A stretch of 9,072 nucleotides of DNA. Origin: Methanomassiliicoccus sp. GTDB taxonomy: Archaea > Thermoplasmatota > Thermoplasmata > Methanomassiliicoccales > JACIVX01. The position numbers and the translations under genes were made by a program. The notes under the pieces are model-generated. The model did not search any database. It was given only the letters and a program-made list of their open reading frames with translations, and was not told the origin of the DNA. Below are positions 1 to 6,423 of this stretch, piece after piece. Every line of letters begins with the position of its first letter. Positions within the stretch are counted from its first letter, which is position 1. The DNA lies in NCBI GenBank assembly GCA_020725985.1, contig DYTM01000044.1, positions 1-9,072 of the forward strand, given 5' to 3'.

Positions 1-128
1 CCTTTGCGACGATCGCGAACCTGGTCGGGCAGAGGACCGTCGCGGTTGCGGTGGAGCATAATTTCATTAGCGACGATTGCGTTCTGATGGTGGCCGGCGT
101 TCCCCACGCCCAGATGGTGAAGATGTAG
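1..128 (+). CDS. 3' end of a probable DUF424 family protein (partial)
   Basis: Only the last 41 codons are in the window; the frame starts at base 3 and ends with TAG at 126-128. The visible residues include ATIANLVGQRTV near the start and GVPHAQMVKM at the end. From memory these match the C-terminal half of DUF424, a small archaeal family (about 100 residues) of unknown function, in which a conserved (V/A)xxANxVG stretch and a terminal GVPHAQ are typical. The stop is one base before the ATG of nmd3, and the nmd3 Shine-Dalgarno lies inside this gene, so the two are very likely co-transcribed and translationally coupled. That suggests, but does not show, a role near the ribosome. The family call rests on a short fragment, so it is moderate. 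Confidence 0.6.
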   Translation, partial: FATIANLVGQRTVAVAVEHNFISDDCVLMVAGVPHAQMVKM

Positions 129-129
129 G

Positions 130-1167
130 ATGTTCTGTGTCAAGTGCGGGCGGGAGGGGCCCACCTACGAGAGCCTCTGCGTGAAGTGCTTCCTCGGGAG
201 CACGAGGTTCGCGAAGATCCGGGATCACGTGGACCTCTTCCAGTGCGCTCACTGCGACGATTTCCAGATCGAGGGGAAGTGGGAGGAGTTCGGGTCGGTC
301 GAGGAGGCAGCGAGGGAGACGGCACTCGGAGCGGTGGAGCTGAGGAAGGACGCCGAGATCGAAGACGCCGAGATCGAGGTGGTTCCAAAGGACAGCCAGA
401 ACTACCTTGTCAGGATGAGGCTGACGATTGGATTCCAGGACATTGAGGCGGTCGAGGAGCTGGAGACGATCGTCCGGCTGAAGAGGGGCATCTGCCCCAG
501 GTGCAGCAAGATCAAGGGCTCCTACTACGAATCCATCCTCCAGGTCAGGACACGGGGAAGGCCCTTCCCGGCCGAGGAGATGGAGAGGATCCTCGGGAGG
601 ATCGAGAAACTGGTCGGCGGTGGGAGCGGGAGCAGAGACCCGTTCATCTCCAAGGCGGAGGAGGTCCCCGGAGGTCTAGATGTTTACCTTTCATCGATCT
701 CACTCGGCAAGTCGATATCGAAGGAACTGGCGGAGGACTTCGGGGGCGAGGTGAAAGAGTCCTCGAGCCTCGCCGGGCAGAAGGACGGGAAGGAGATGTA
801 CAGGGTCACTTACCTCGTCCGGCTCCCGGCCTACAGGGTGGGGGACATCGTCGCCCAGAAGGAGCGCCTCTACCTCGTCTCAGGCATAGGGTCGCAGGGG
901 ACGAGGCTCACCGATCTCGCAACCCATGACTCGATGAACATAAGCAACGTCGATCTCCGCTCCGCCCGGGTCGTAGGGTCGAGGGAGGACATCCTGGAGG
1001 CGGTGGTGCTCCAGGAGAGCGAAAGGGAGATCCAGGTCCTCGATCCCAAATCGTACAAGACCGTCGAGGTGAGGAAGCCCCGCTCCTTCAAGAGGAGCGC
1101 GGATACTGTAAGGATATTCAAGCACGAGGGCGAGATCATCCTTCTGCCCACTTGGTACAAAGGCTGA
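130..1167 (+). CDS. nmd3: NMD3 family 60S/50S ribosome biogenesis protein
   Basis: This is a 345-residue archaeal NMD3 homologue. Eukaryotic Nmd3 binds the joining face of the 60S subunit and is the adaptor for its nuclear export. Archaea have no nucleus, so here it is presumed to act in large-subunit maturation or quality control. Four CxxC pairs are visible: C3/C6, C17/C20, C39/C42 and C122/C125, fitting two zinc sites in the N-terminal domain. The last pair sits in GICPRCSKIKGSYYESILQVR, at 120-140, which is characteristic of the family. Residues from about 225 onward form the expected beta-rich C-terminal domains. The long eukaryotic C-terminal extension with export signals is absent, as usual in archaea. 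The ATG at 130 is supported by GGTGA at 116-120 with nine bases of spacing. The gene follows the probable DUF424 gene after one base and converges on the CinA-like gene, with only four bases between stop codons. Confidence 0.93.
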   Translation: MFCVKCGREGPTYESLCVKCFLGSTRFAKIRDHVDLFQCAHCDDFQIEGKWEEFGSVEEAARETALGAVELRKDAEIEDAEIEVVPKDSQNYLVRMRLTIGFQDIEAVEELETIVRLKRGICPRCSKIKGSYYESILQVRTRGRPFPAEEMERILGRIEKLVGGGSGSRDPFISKAEEVPGGLDVYLSSISLGKSISKELAEDFGGEVKESSSLAGQKDGKEMYRVTYLVRLPAYRVGDIVAQKERLYLVSGIGSQGTRLTDLATHDSMNISNVDLRSARVVGSREDILEAVVLQESEREIQVLDPKSYKTVEVRKPRSFKRSADTVRIFKHEGEIILLPTWYKG

Positions 1168-1175
1168 GCGCTCAG
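1164..1175. repeat. 12-base perfect palindrome at convergent stop codons
   Basis: CTGAGCGCTCAG is its own reverse complement. The TGA of nmd3 (1165-1167) and the TGA of the minus-strand CinA-like gene (1172-1174) are its two arms, separated by GCGC. With no loop and no following T-run it does not resemble an intrinsic terminator. The two transcripts must run into each other's coding strand, or end within it. Confidence 0.6.
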
Positions 1176-1924
1176 TCGTCGAGGAACGCGTCCCTGGACT
1201 CGTCGATCAGCTTGGAAAGCTCCTCGACCGCCCTTTCCACTTCCTTCTTCTCCCCCTTCACGATGATGCGGTTTCCCCTCTCCCGCCACCCCTCGTCGGG
1301 GAGGGAGGCGATCCTCACCTTATACTTCCTTACGATCGTCTGGAAGAGCGGCTCCATCGTCGTCTCGCCCCTCCACGCTCTGATCTCCTTCTCGAATATC
1401 TCGTCGCCCTCCACCCTCGGAAGGATGAACTCCTGGAACATCGGGAGCATCTCCTTCGGGAAGCCGGGAAGACAGAAGATCGTCATCCTCCCCTTCCTCG
1501 CCTCCACCCCGCACGCCGCCCCGACGATGTTCTTGAGGGCGATCGTCCCCTCCGGGATCGTGGCCATCCTGAGCGTCTCCTCGCTGAGGACCGGCTTCTT
1601 CCCGTACATCCTCTTGACCGCCTCGCTGAGCCACTCCACAGCCTCCTGGTGGACCTTCAGTCCCACGCCCAGGTAGTCCGCGACGACGTTCTTGGTGATG
1701 TCGTCGAGCGTCGGGCCTAGCCCCCCGGTCACTATGAGGATGTCCACGCCGCTCTCGCCCACGGACCTCAGGACCCTCGATATCTCGGCGAAATCGTCAC
1801 CGAGGACGGTGACCATGTTCACCCTCGCCCCCTTCTCCTTGATCAAGCGGATCATGTGCGCCGGGTAGGGGTCGATCTCCGCGGTCAGAAGCTCGTCCCC
1901 GATGTGCACGATCTCGATCTTCAT
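1172..1924 (-). CDS. CinA-like / molybdopterin-binding (MoCF) domain protein, COG1058
   Basis: The 250-residue product belongs to the family of the CinA N-terminal domain, which shares the MoeA/MogA molybdopterin-binding fold. Visible family motifs are HIGDELL at 7-13, TGGLGPTLDD at 66-75 and LPGFPKEM at 152-159. In bacterial CinA this domain is an ADP-ribose/NMN-linked pyrophosphatase fused to a C-terminal PncC nicotinamide-nucleotide amidase. That amidase domain is missing here, as in other archaeal members, so the substrate is not certain and nucleotide hydrolysis is an inference. The start is set by GAGGTGG at 1932-1938, seven bases before the ATG, and by the MKIEIVHIGDELL beginning typical of the family. 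An upstream in-frame start at 2005 would run back into the permease gene and adds a proline/arginine-rich tail unlike the family. The gene is last in an operon, 19 bases after the permease. Confidence 0.85.
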   Translation of the reverse strand: MKIEIVHIGDELLTAEIDPYPAHMIRLIKEKGARVNMVTVLGDDFAEISRVLRSVGESGVDILIVTGGLGPTLDDITKNVVADYLGVGLKVHQEAVEWLSEAVKRMYGKKPVLSEETLRMATIPEGTIALKNIVGAACGVEARKGRMTIFCLPGFPKEMLPMFQEFILPRVEGDEIFEKEIRAWRGETTMEPLFQTIVRKYKVRIASLPDEGWRERGNRIIVKGEKKEVERAVEELSKLIDESRDAFLDD

Positions 1925-1931
1925 CTCTCTT

Positions 1932-1938
1932 CCACCTC
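1932..1938 (-). promoter_or_regulatory. Shine-Dalgarno site of the CinA-like gene
   Basis: Read on the minus strand this is GAGGTGG, followed by seven bases and the ATG at 1924. It lies in the 19-base gap after the permease stop codon and decides the start in favour of 1924 over the in-frame upstream ATG at 2005. Confidence 0.7.
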
Positions 1939-1943
1939 GCACC

Positions 1944-2780
1944 TCACGCGGCCATCTCCCTCTTGGAGAACCTCCACAGGGCGATCGCGATCGCCCCGAC
2001 CGCATACAGCAACATCACTAAGAAGGCTGTGGCGACGTTCGGGTAGTACAGATACATCTCGAACACCTGGCCACCTGGCAAGTCGTATCTCACGACCGAG
2101 TCGACGGGGTACGGTGTGTTGAGAACGTCATCGATCGCTCCGGCGGAGAAGGTCAGCGAGATCTCGGGTTTAACAGCGGCGAAGCTGAGAATGCCATCCG
2201 CTATCGGCAGGATGAGGAACAAGAGGGCGAATGTGAGCACCAGCGCGCCGGTCGATCCCTTCATGAGGGCGCTGATGAGGTACCCCACCGCCGCGGCGCT
2301 AACCGCCGCCAGAAGTGCGATGCCGAACGAGTCGGCCGTCAGGCTGGACACTCCCCCGTCGACGGCAAGCGCCAGCCCCGAGACCACGCCGTAGAAGATG
2401 CCGAGGGCGAGGAATATGGTCGCGACGGTGGCCGCGAACTTTCCAGCGCACAGCACCCACCTCTTGACCGGGTTGGGAAAGAGGAGGTATCCGGTCCTGT
2501 TCTGAAACTCGGACACGAGCGCGTCCCCTGCGAAGAGTGTCGAGCCGACAACGATGAGGATCCAAACCCACTGGATGAACATCTTCTCGAAATCGGCGGG
2601 ATCCGAGGGATAGTCCCTCCCGACCGCAGGTGGGACGATGAGGATGAGGATTATTATCACGAGTTCGAGGGCGAAAAGGCCGAGGAGCCTCTTGCTTCTC
2701 AGATGCTTCAACATCTCGTATCGCGCAACGGTGATCGACTGGGAGATGTCCGATGGCAGCGTGTATCGATCATTCGTCAT
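1944..2780 (-). CDS. ABC-2 type transporter permease, six membrane helices
   Basis: A 278-residue integral membrane protein. Hydrophobic segments are near residues 33-52, 71-90, 113-139, 151-173, 178-200 and 250-270, the six-helix layout of ABC-2 permeases. A short amphipathic start (about 12-30, ITVARYEMLKHLRSKR) precedes helix 1. The cytoplasmic loop after helix 2, GDALVSEFQNRTGYLLFPNP at 85-104, followed by VKR, is the conserved signature of this group. It forms an exporter with the ATPase encoded immediately upstream; the substrate cannot be read from the sequence. The ATG at 2780 follows the ATPase stop by four bases, and its Shine-Dalgarno, GAGGTGA at 2785-2791, overlaps that stop codon, which points to translational coupling. 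The CinA-like gene follows after 19 bases. Confidence 0.9.
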   Translation of the reverse strand: MTNDRYTLPSDISQSITVARYEMLKHLRSKRLLGLFALELVIIILILIVPPAVGRDYPSDPADFEKMFIQWVWILIVVGSTLFAGDALVSEFQNRTGYLLFPNPVKRWVLCAGKFAATVATIFLALGIFYGVVSGLALAVDGGVSSLTADSFGIALLAAVSAAAVGYLISALMKGSTGALVLTFALLFLILPIADGILSFAAVKPEISLTFSAGAIDDVLNTPYPVDSVVRYDLPGGQVFEMYLYYPNVATAFLVMLLYAVGAIAIALWRFSKREMAA

Positions 2781-2784
2781 TCAA

Positions 2785-3720
2785 TCACCTCGAATCCGTT
2801 ATCAGAGACATGTACAGCGATTCCAGGGGGATCCCGCTCTCCTTGAATGATACGACTTTCAGTCCGAGCGCCTGGATGTCGGCGAGGAGTCTGGCCTGAT
2901 CAGTTTCGTCCCCTTTGAAGCTGATGCTCAGAAGCGTCTCGGAGAGAGGGGCGGCGCTCTCCACACCTTCAAAGCCCGAGATTCTTTCGATCGTATGGCC
3001 GTCAAGGGGCTGCAGCACCCGGACCTCAATGGCCTTCGCGGTCGAGCTGCTGACGAGGGAGGAGACCGCATCGTGGGCGAGGAGCTTCCCGTGATCGATC
3101 AGCGCGACGCTGTCGCAGATCTCCTGGACCTCGTTCAGGAGGTGGGAGCTCATGAAGATCGTGTAATCCCCCTTCTTCAGGTCCTTGAGTATGTTCCTCA
3201 CCTCCACCATTCCCCGGGGATCGAGGCCGGAGGTCGGTTCGTCGAGAATGAGGACATGAGGCTCGTGGAGGAGGGCCTGGGCGATGGCGAGCCGCTGCTT
3301 CATCCCCTTCGAGAACTTGCCTATCCTAGTGTCAGCCCACTCCTCGAGCTTGACCGTCCCCAGCACCTCCTTCCCTCTTCTTCCAATCTCCCTCTTCGGC
3401 ATGCCCCGCAGGGTCCCGAGGTACTCGAGCGTCTCATTCGGCGTGAGGAAGGGATAGAACTCCGGCGTCTCGACGACCGCTCCGACTCCGGCGAGCGCCT
3501 TCTTCGGATACTTCGTCACATCCACATCGTTGAGGAATGCCTGCCCCTCGGACGCCGAGAGGAGGTTCGTGAGGATCTTGATTGTCGTCGTCTTCCCGGC
3601 ACCGTTCGGTCCGAGGAAGCCCAGGAACGACCTCCTTTTGACCGTGAGGGTGAGCGAGTCCACCGCCTTGAATCCCTGGAAACTCTTCGTTAGATTCTGT
3701 ATGACGATCGTTCCGTCCAT
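2785..3720 (-). CDS. ABC transporter ATP-binding protein (ABC-2 exporter type)
   Basis: The 311-residue ATPase powers export through the adjacent permease. Visible motifs are Walker A GPNGAGKT at 37-44, a Q-loop region AVVETPEFYPFLT at 81-93 with Glu in place of Gln (common in this subfamily), signature FSKGMKQR at 136-143, Walker B VLILDEP at 156-162, D-loop SGLD at 164-167 and the H-loop His in SSH at 191-193. Residues from about 220 to the end form the variable C-terminal domain usual in ABC-2 exporters. The start chosen is 3720: GGAGG lies seven bases upstream, and NLTKSF begins at the usual distance. An in-frame ATG at 3759 would add 13 residues, but it lies close to or before the expected transcription start from the TATA-like box at 3768-3776. 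Confidence 0.93.
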   Translation of the reverse strand: MDGTIVIQNLTKSFQGFKAVDSLTLTVKRRSFLGFLGPNGAGKTTTIKILTNLLSASEGQAFLNDVDVTKYPKKALAGVGAVVETPEFYPFLTPNETLEYLGTLRGMPKREIGRRGKEVLGTVKLEEWADTRIGKFSKGMKQRLAIAQALLHEPHVLILDEPTSGLDPRGMVEVRNILKDLKKGDYTIFMSSHLLNEVQEICDSVALIDHGKLLAHDAVSSLVSSSTAKAIEVRVLQPLDGHTIERISGFEGVESAAPLSETLLSISFKGDETDQARLLADIQALGLKVVSFKESGIPLESLYMSLITDSR

Positions 3721-3727
3721 GCCACAG

Positions 3728-3732
3728 CCTCC
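3728..3732 (-). promoter_or_regulatory. Shine-Dalgarno site of the ABC ATPase
   Basis: GGAGG on the minus strand, seven bases before the ATG at 3720. It selects this start over the upstream in-frame ATG at 3759, which has no comparable site. Confidence 0.7.
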
Positions 3733-3767
3733 TCGGTCGTTCCTTTTGATGGGCAACACAGGATTCC

Positions 3768-3776
3768 GAATATTAA
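3768..3776 (-). promoter_or_regulatory. TATA-like box for the ABC transporter/CinA-like operon
   Basis: On the minus strand the sequence reads TTAATATTC, an A/T island in a G+C-rich context, preceded by an A/G-rich stretch (CCAAAAGG) that could act as the TFB element. Transcription would begin about 25 bases on, near 3746, giving a leader of roughly 25 bases that contains the Shine-Dalgarno of the ATPase. Predicted from base composition and spacing only. Confidence 0.45.
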
Positions 3777-3798
3777 CCTTTTGGTCGACCCGCCAATC

Positions 3799-3806
3799 TT
3801 TTTATT
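3799..3806 (+). promoter_or_regulatory. TATA-like box for the fumarase operon
   Basis: TTTTTATT stands out between G+C-rich flanks. Its centre is about 35 bases before the alpha-subunit ATG, so transcription would begin near 3828-3830 and leave a leader of about ten bases or fewer. That agrees with the weak ribosome site there (GTGAT at 3829-3833, three bases from the ATG). The neighbouring A/T island at 3768-3776 could serve as an alternative plus-strand box. Confidence 0.45.
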
Positions 3807-3822
3807 CATCCAGTCCTATGCA

Positions 3823-3850
3823 TTCGACGTGATCTCATGATCTCGTCGGA
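3823..3850. repeat. Imperfect palindrome centred on the fumarase alpha start codon
   Basis: Arms CGACG (3825-3829) and GATC (3831-3834) pair with GATC (3839-3842) and CGTCG (3844-3848), with one T-T mismatch between them. Outer positions 3824/3849 and 3823/3850 add a T-G wobble and a T-A pair. The four-base centre TCAT (3835-3838) contains the first two bases of the ATG. It could be an operator over the transcription start or an RNA hairpin holding the start codon. Function is inferred, not shown. Confidence 0.5.
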
Positions 3851-4706
3851 CCTCCTCGAGGAAGTGACGGTCGAACTTCTCAGAAGGGCGGCGGTCACGC
3901 TGCCGAGGGACGTGATCTCCGCGCTCGAAAAGGCTCTTGAGGAAGAGACGAGCGAGATCGCCAGGACGCAGCTCAGGACGATACTGGAGAATGTGAGGGC
4001 CGCAGCGGACACATCGGTGCCGATGTGCCAGGACACCGGGATCCCGATATTCTTCGTCAAGGGCGTCTGTGGCAAGGATGTCGTAGAGGGCATAAGGAAG
4101 GGAGTTTCCCGCGCTACCGCGGAAGTGCCTCTGCGTCCCAACGCCGTCCACCCAATCACCCGGAAGAACGAGGGGAACAATCTCGGTATCGATATGCCCT
4201 ACATCCATTTCTCCCCCGGGGACGACGCAACGGTCGAGATCACCGTCCTGCCGAAGGGGGCGGGCTCCGAGAACATGAGCGCCCTGAGGATGCTCAGCCC
4301 GACGGAGGGGATGAAGGGAGTGAGGTCCTTCGTCCTCGATACAGTCCTCAACGCGGGCGGGAGGCCCTGCCCCCCGATCATCGTCGGTGTCGGCATAGGC
4401 GGTTCAGCGGACATCGCGATGGCGCTCTCGAAGAAGGCATTGCTCAAGCCTCTCGACCTTCAGCATCCCGATCCGGAACTCCGACGCCTGGAGGAAGAGC
4501 TTCTGGACGCGCTGAATTCGGTCGGGATCGGACCGATGGGCCTGGGGGGAAGGACGACCGCTCTCGGCGTGAAGATCGAGATCGCGCACTGCCACACCGC
4601 CAGCCTACCCGTCGGCGTCAACATCCAATGCTGGGCGGCGAGGAGGGCCTCCGTCCGCATCCATGTGGACGGGAGGGTCGAGTTCTCGACGGAGGGATTC
4701 TGGTGA
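3837..4706 (+). CDS. fumA: Class I fumarate hydratase, alpha (Fe-S) subunit
   Basis: The 289-residue subunit corresponds to the N-terminal domain of single-chain class I fumarases such as E. coli FumA. With the beta subunit it reversibly hydrates fumarate to L-malate in the citrate cycle or its reductive branch. Three cysteines expected to hold the 4Fe-4S cluster are C64 in MCQDTG, C178 in GGRPCPP and C265 in GVNIQCWAARR. Other family motifs are PLRPNAVHPITRKNEGNNLG at 98-117, PKGAGSENMS at 139-148 and GVGIGGSADIA at 184-194. The paralogous enzyme L-tartrate dehydratase (TtdA) has the same layout and cannot be fully excluded, but fumarase is the usual archaeal assignment. The ATG at 3837 gives the expected length and appears to lie on a very short leader. 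The last four bases overlap the beta gene. The gene symbol follows archaeal usage for split subunits and is not E. coli FumA/FumB. Confidence 0.92.
   Translation: MISSDLLEEVTVELLRRAAVTLPRDVISALEKALEEETSEIARTQLRTILENVRAAADTSVPMCQDTGIPIFFVKGVCGKDVVEGIRKGVSRATAEVPLRPNAVHPITRKNEGNNLGIDMPYIHFSPGDDATVEITVLPKGAGSENMSALRMLSPTEGMKGVRSFVLDTVLNAGGRPCPPIIVGVGIGGSADIAMALSKKALLKPLDLQHPDPELRRLEEELLDALNSVGIGPMGLGGRTTALGVKIEIAHCHTASLPVGVNIQCWAARRASVRIHVDGRVEFSTEGFW
4691..4695 (+). promoter_or_regulatory. Shine-Dalgarno site of the fumarase beta gene
   Basis: GGAGG inside the end of the alpha gene, seven bases before GTG at 4703. It fixes the GTG start of the beta subunit, for which no ATG is available at the family's usual N-terminus. 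Confidence 0.75.
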
Positions 4707-5296
4707 ACCTCAGGACGCCGCTGTCGGAGAGGGCGGTCAGGTCTTTGAAGGCGGGCGATACCGTCAGGTTGAACGGTACCATTTACACTGGGAGGGACGA
4801 GATGCACCTCAGGGCGCTGGAGATGCATGAGAGGGGCGAACCCCTTCCAATCGATCTGAAGGGGGCGGCGCTCTACCACTGCGGGCCGATCGTGAGGAAA
4901 GACAACGATGTATGGACGCTTGTCGCCGCGGGGCCCACCACGAGCGCCCGCATGAACGCGCTTGAGCCGAGGTTCATCGAGGCGTTCGGGGTGAGGGCGA
5001 TCATCGGCAAAGGGGGGATGTCCCAGCCCACGATCGACGCGATGAAGAAGCACGGGTGCGTGTACCTTGCCATCACCGGCGGCGCCGCCGTTCTCGCGGC
5101 GAAAGGAGTCAAGAGGGTCGTGGGGGCGGAATGGCTTGACCTCGGCATGCCCGAAGCGATCTGGAAGTTCGAAGTTGAGGATTTCGGCCCCCTCATCGTC
5201 GGCATCGACACGAACGGCGACAGCATCTACGCGAGAGTGGAAGCGGACATTCGGCGGAATCTTCCCTCCGTTAGAAAGAAGCTCAGGATTGACTGA
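4703..5296 (+). CDS. fumB: Class I fumarate hydratase, beta subunit
   Basis: The 197-residue subunit corresponds to the C-terminal domain of class I fumarases and completes the active site over the alpha-subunit cluster. Family motifs are GPTTSARM at 77-84, IIGKGGMS at 100-107, AITGGAAVLAA at 123-133, EWLDLGMPEA at 143-152 and GIDTNGDSIY at 167-176. These segments carry the substrate-binding and catalytic residues in characterised homologues. The start is GTG at 4703, overlapping the alpha stop in GTGA, with GGAGG seven bases upstream. Translation beginning VNLRTPLSE matches the usual beginning of the beta subunit. The open frame extends far upstream to 4025, but that part is a shadow of the alpha gene. 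The tight overlap suggests coupled translation giving equal subunit amounts. Confidence 0.92.
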   Translation: MNLRTPLSERAVRSLKAGDTVRLNGTIYTGRDEMHLRALEMHERGEPLPIDLKGAALYHCGPIVRKDNDVWTLVAAGPTTSARMNALEPRFIEAFGVRAIIGKGGMSQPTIDAMKKHGCVYLAITGGAAVLAAKGVKRVVGAEWLDLGMPEAIWKFEVEDFGPLIVGIDTNGDSIYARVEADIRRNLPSVRKKLRID

Positions 5297-5330
5297 AGCG
5301 CTTGCGGGTTGCCCGAGGTAAAGCTCAGGC

Positions 5331-6371
5331 CTAGTCGCTCTTGACCTCTTCCTCCTTCTTCTCCGGTTCCTCCTCGAGAGCGAGGAGCTCGGGCTTATGG
5401 ATGATCTTGTGCCTTATGACGATCGACGCGATGAGAATGATTATGGCGAGCATGAGGCCGACGATCATCAGGGAATGAGGCAAATCGAAGCCCGGAATGA
5501 ATCCCGTGCTTCCCTCGATGGGCTCTTTGTCGAGGACGACGTCATATCTCTTCTCCTCGAACGCGGAGAGGGAAATTTGGACGCTCTTCTCCACGTATCC
5601 CTGCTTGCGGAAGACGAGGGTGTAGCTCCCTGTCGGCACGTTCGAGATCGTGTAGTTGCCGTTGGCGTCGGTGTTCGTGGAAGCGGTGAATGTGGCAGAC
5701 TCGAGGATCACCTGCACCCCGAGCACCGGTCCGCCTCCCCAGGCAACTTTGCCGAAGAGCATGGCCGGCTGCTCGTCGAGGGTGAAGTTCAGCTCTGTCG
5801 TTCTCCCCCGGGCTATGACCACCGGTTCGGTGTGATACGCCGTCCAGTATCCGGTCTTCTCAGCGTAAGCGACATAGGTGCCAGGTTCGACCTTCGCCAG
5901 GCTATACTCCCCGAGCGGGCCGGTTGAGACGCCAGAGTAGTTGAAGAGAGCGCTCCTCAGGTACACGGTGGCGCCGACGATCGGCGCCGTGCCGTTCGTC
6001 ACGTGCCCCGCGAGCGAGCCCAGTATCTCCGTCATCGTGAAGTCGAGGGCAGAAATGTCCGAATTGACGATGATGCCGACGTAGGTCCTATTCGCGGAGT
6101 AGTTGAGCAGCGAGGCCGAGATGTTGTACGTTCCCGAAGGAAGGGTGATGTTGTAGTCGCCCGTGACATCGGAAATGGAGAAGTAGGTTGATCCGGTCGT
6201 CATGTTCACCGCGGCGACGTTCACGCCCGGGAACGGAGCGCCGGTCTCGTTGACGACCGCCCCTGCCACGTGCAACTCTCCGGGCACTTGGGCCGAGACC
6301 TGCGTCGAGGCGAGGTTCGGAGAGAGCATCAGGATCATCAGGGCCAGTATTGCGGGCAGGGCCTTCCTCAT
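5331..6371 (-). CDS. Secreted, membrane-anchored protein with three carboxypeptidase-regulatory-like domains
   Basis: The 346-residue product has a Sec signal peptide (hydrophobic 5-17, likely cut after VSA at 27). Three beta-sandwich repeats of the CarboxypepD_reg type follow, at about 33-115, 118-200 and 204-282. Each runs G-x-V, a G-V/A-x-V strand, then G-x-Y-x-(I/L) and P-x-G-(S/T)-Y, as in NGNYTISNVPTGSYTLVF in the third repeat. One helix at about 301-320 is followed by basic RHKIIHK and an acidic/lysine tail to 346. Ten N-x-S/T sequons (41, 56, 74, 83, 90, 94, 126, 144, 195, 239) all lie on the outer side. The protein is probably exposed at the cell surface; binding or scaffolding is inferred and no enzyme motif is seen. 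ATG 6371 is chosen because the signal peptide starts there and a TATA-like box lies about 31 bases upstream. No Shine-Dalgarno is present, so the mRNA is probably leaderless. An in-frame start at 6524 would add 51 residues and cross into lhr. Confidence 0.85.
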   Translation of the reverse strand: MRKALPAILALMILMLSPNLASTQVSAQVPGELHVAGAVVNETGAPFPGVNVAAVNMTTGSTYFSISDVTGDYNITLPSGTYNISASLLNYSANRTYVGIIVNSDISALDFTMTEILGSLAGHVTNGTAPIVGATVYLRSALFNYSGVSTGPLGEYSLAKVEPGTYVAYAEKTGYWTAYHTEPVVIARGRTTELNFTLDEQPAMLFGKVAWGGGPVLGVQVILESATFTASTNTDANGNYTISNVPTGSYTLVFRKQGYVEKSVQISLSAFEEKRYDVVLDKEPIEGSTGFIPGFDLPHSLMIVGLMLAIIILIASIVIRHKIIHKPELLALEEEPEKKEEEVKSD

Positions 6372-6398
6372 GGCGGGTTGGATTATGCGCTGTGAGGA

Positions 6399-6406
6399 TA
6401 AATTAC
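6399..6406 (-). promoter_or_regulatory. TATA-like box for the surface-protein gene
   Basis: On the minus strand this reads GTAATTTA, centred about 31 bases before the ATG at 6371. The expected transcription start is within about six bases of the ATG. Together with the lack of any G-rich ribosome site upstream, this points to a leaderless or nearly leaderless mRNA. Confidence 0.45.
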
Positions 6407-6423
6407 TTGCGCAGTGGCCAGCA

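Noticed and set aside
1152..1676. A 174-codon serine-rich open frame on the plus strand.
   Set aside because: It is antisense to the CinA-like gene and overlaps the end of nmd3; the CinA motifs show which strand is coding.
2995..3693. A 232-codon open frame on the plus strand.
   Set aside because: It is the antisense shadow of the ABC ATPase, whose Walker A, signature and Walker B motifs are intact on the other strand.
4025..4702. A 226-codon upstream extension of the fumarase beta frame, as if it were a fusion protein.
   Set aside because: The extra part overlaps the alpha gene out of frame and reads as low-complexity Arg/Gly-rich sequence. GTG at 4703 with GGAGG seven bases upstream gives the normal beta subunit.
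5296..5315. Possible terminator after fumarase beta: palindrome AAGCGCTT and a CGGG/CCCG four-base stem.
   Set aside because: The stems are very short and no T-run follows. AGCGCT also occurs inside coding sequence elsewhere in the window, for example near 5949 and 7609, so it is not a special end-of-gene mark.
6385..6415. TGCGC and GCGCA flanking the TATA-like box of the surface gene as a possible operator.
   Set aside because: The core is the self-complementary GCGC, frequent in this sequence, and the pairing does not extend beyond five bases.
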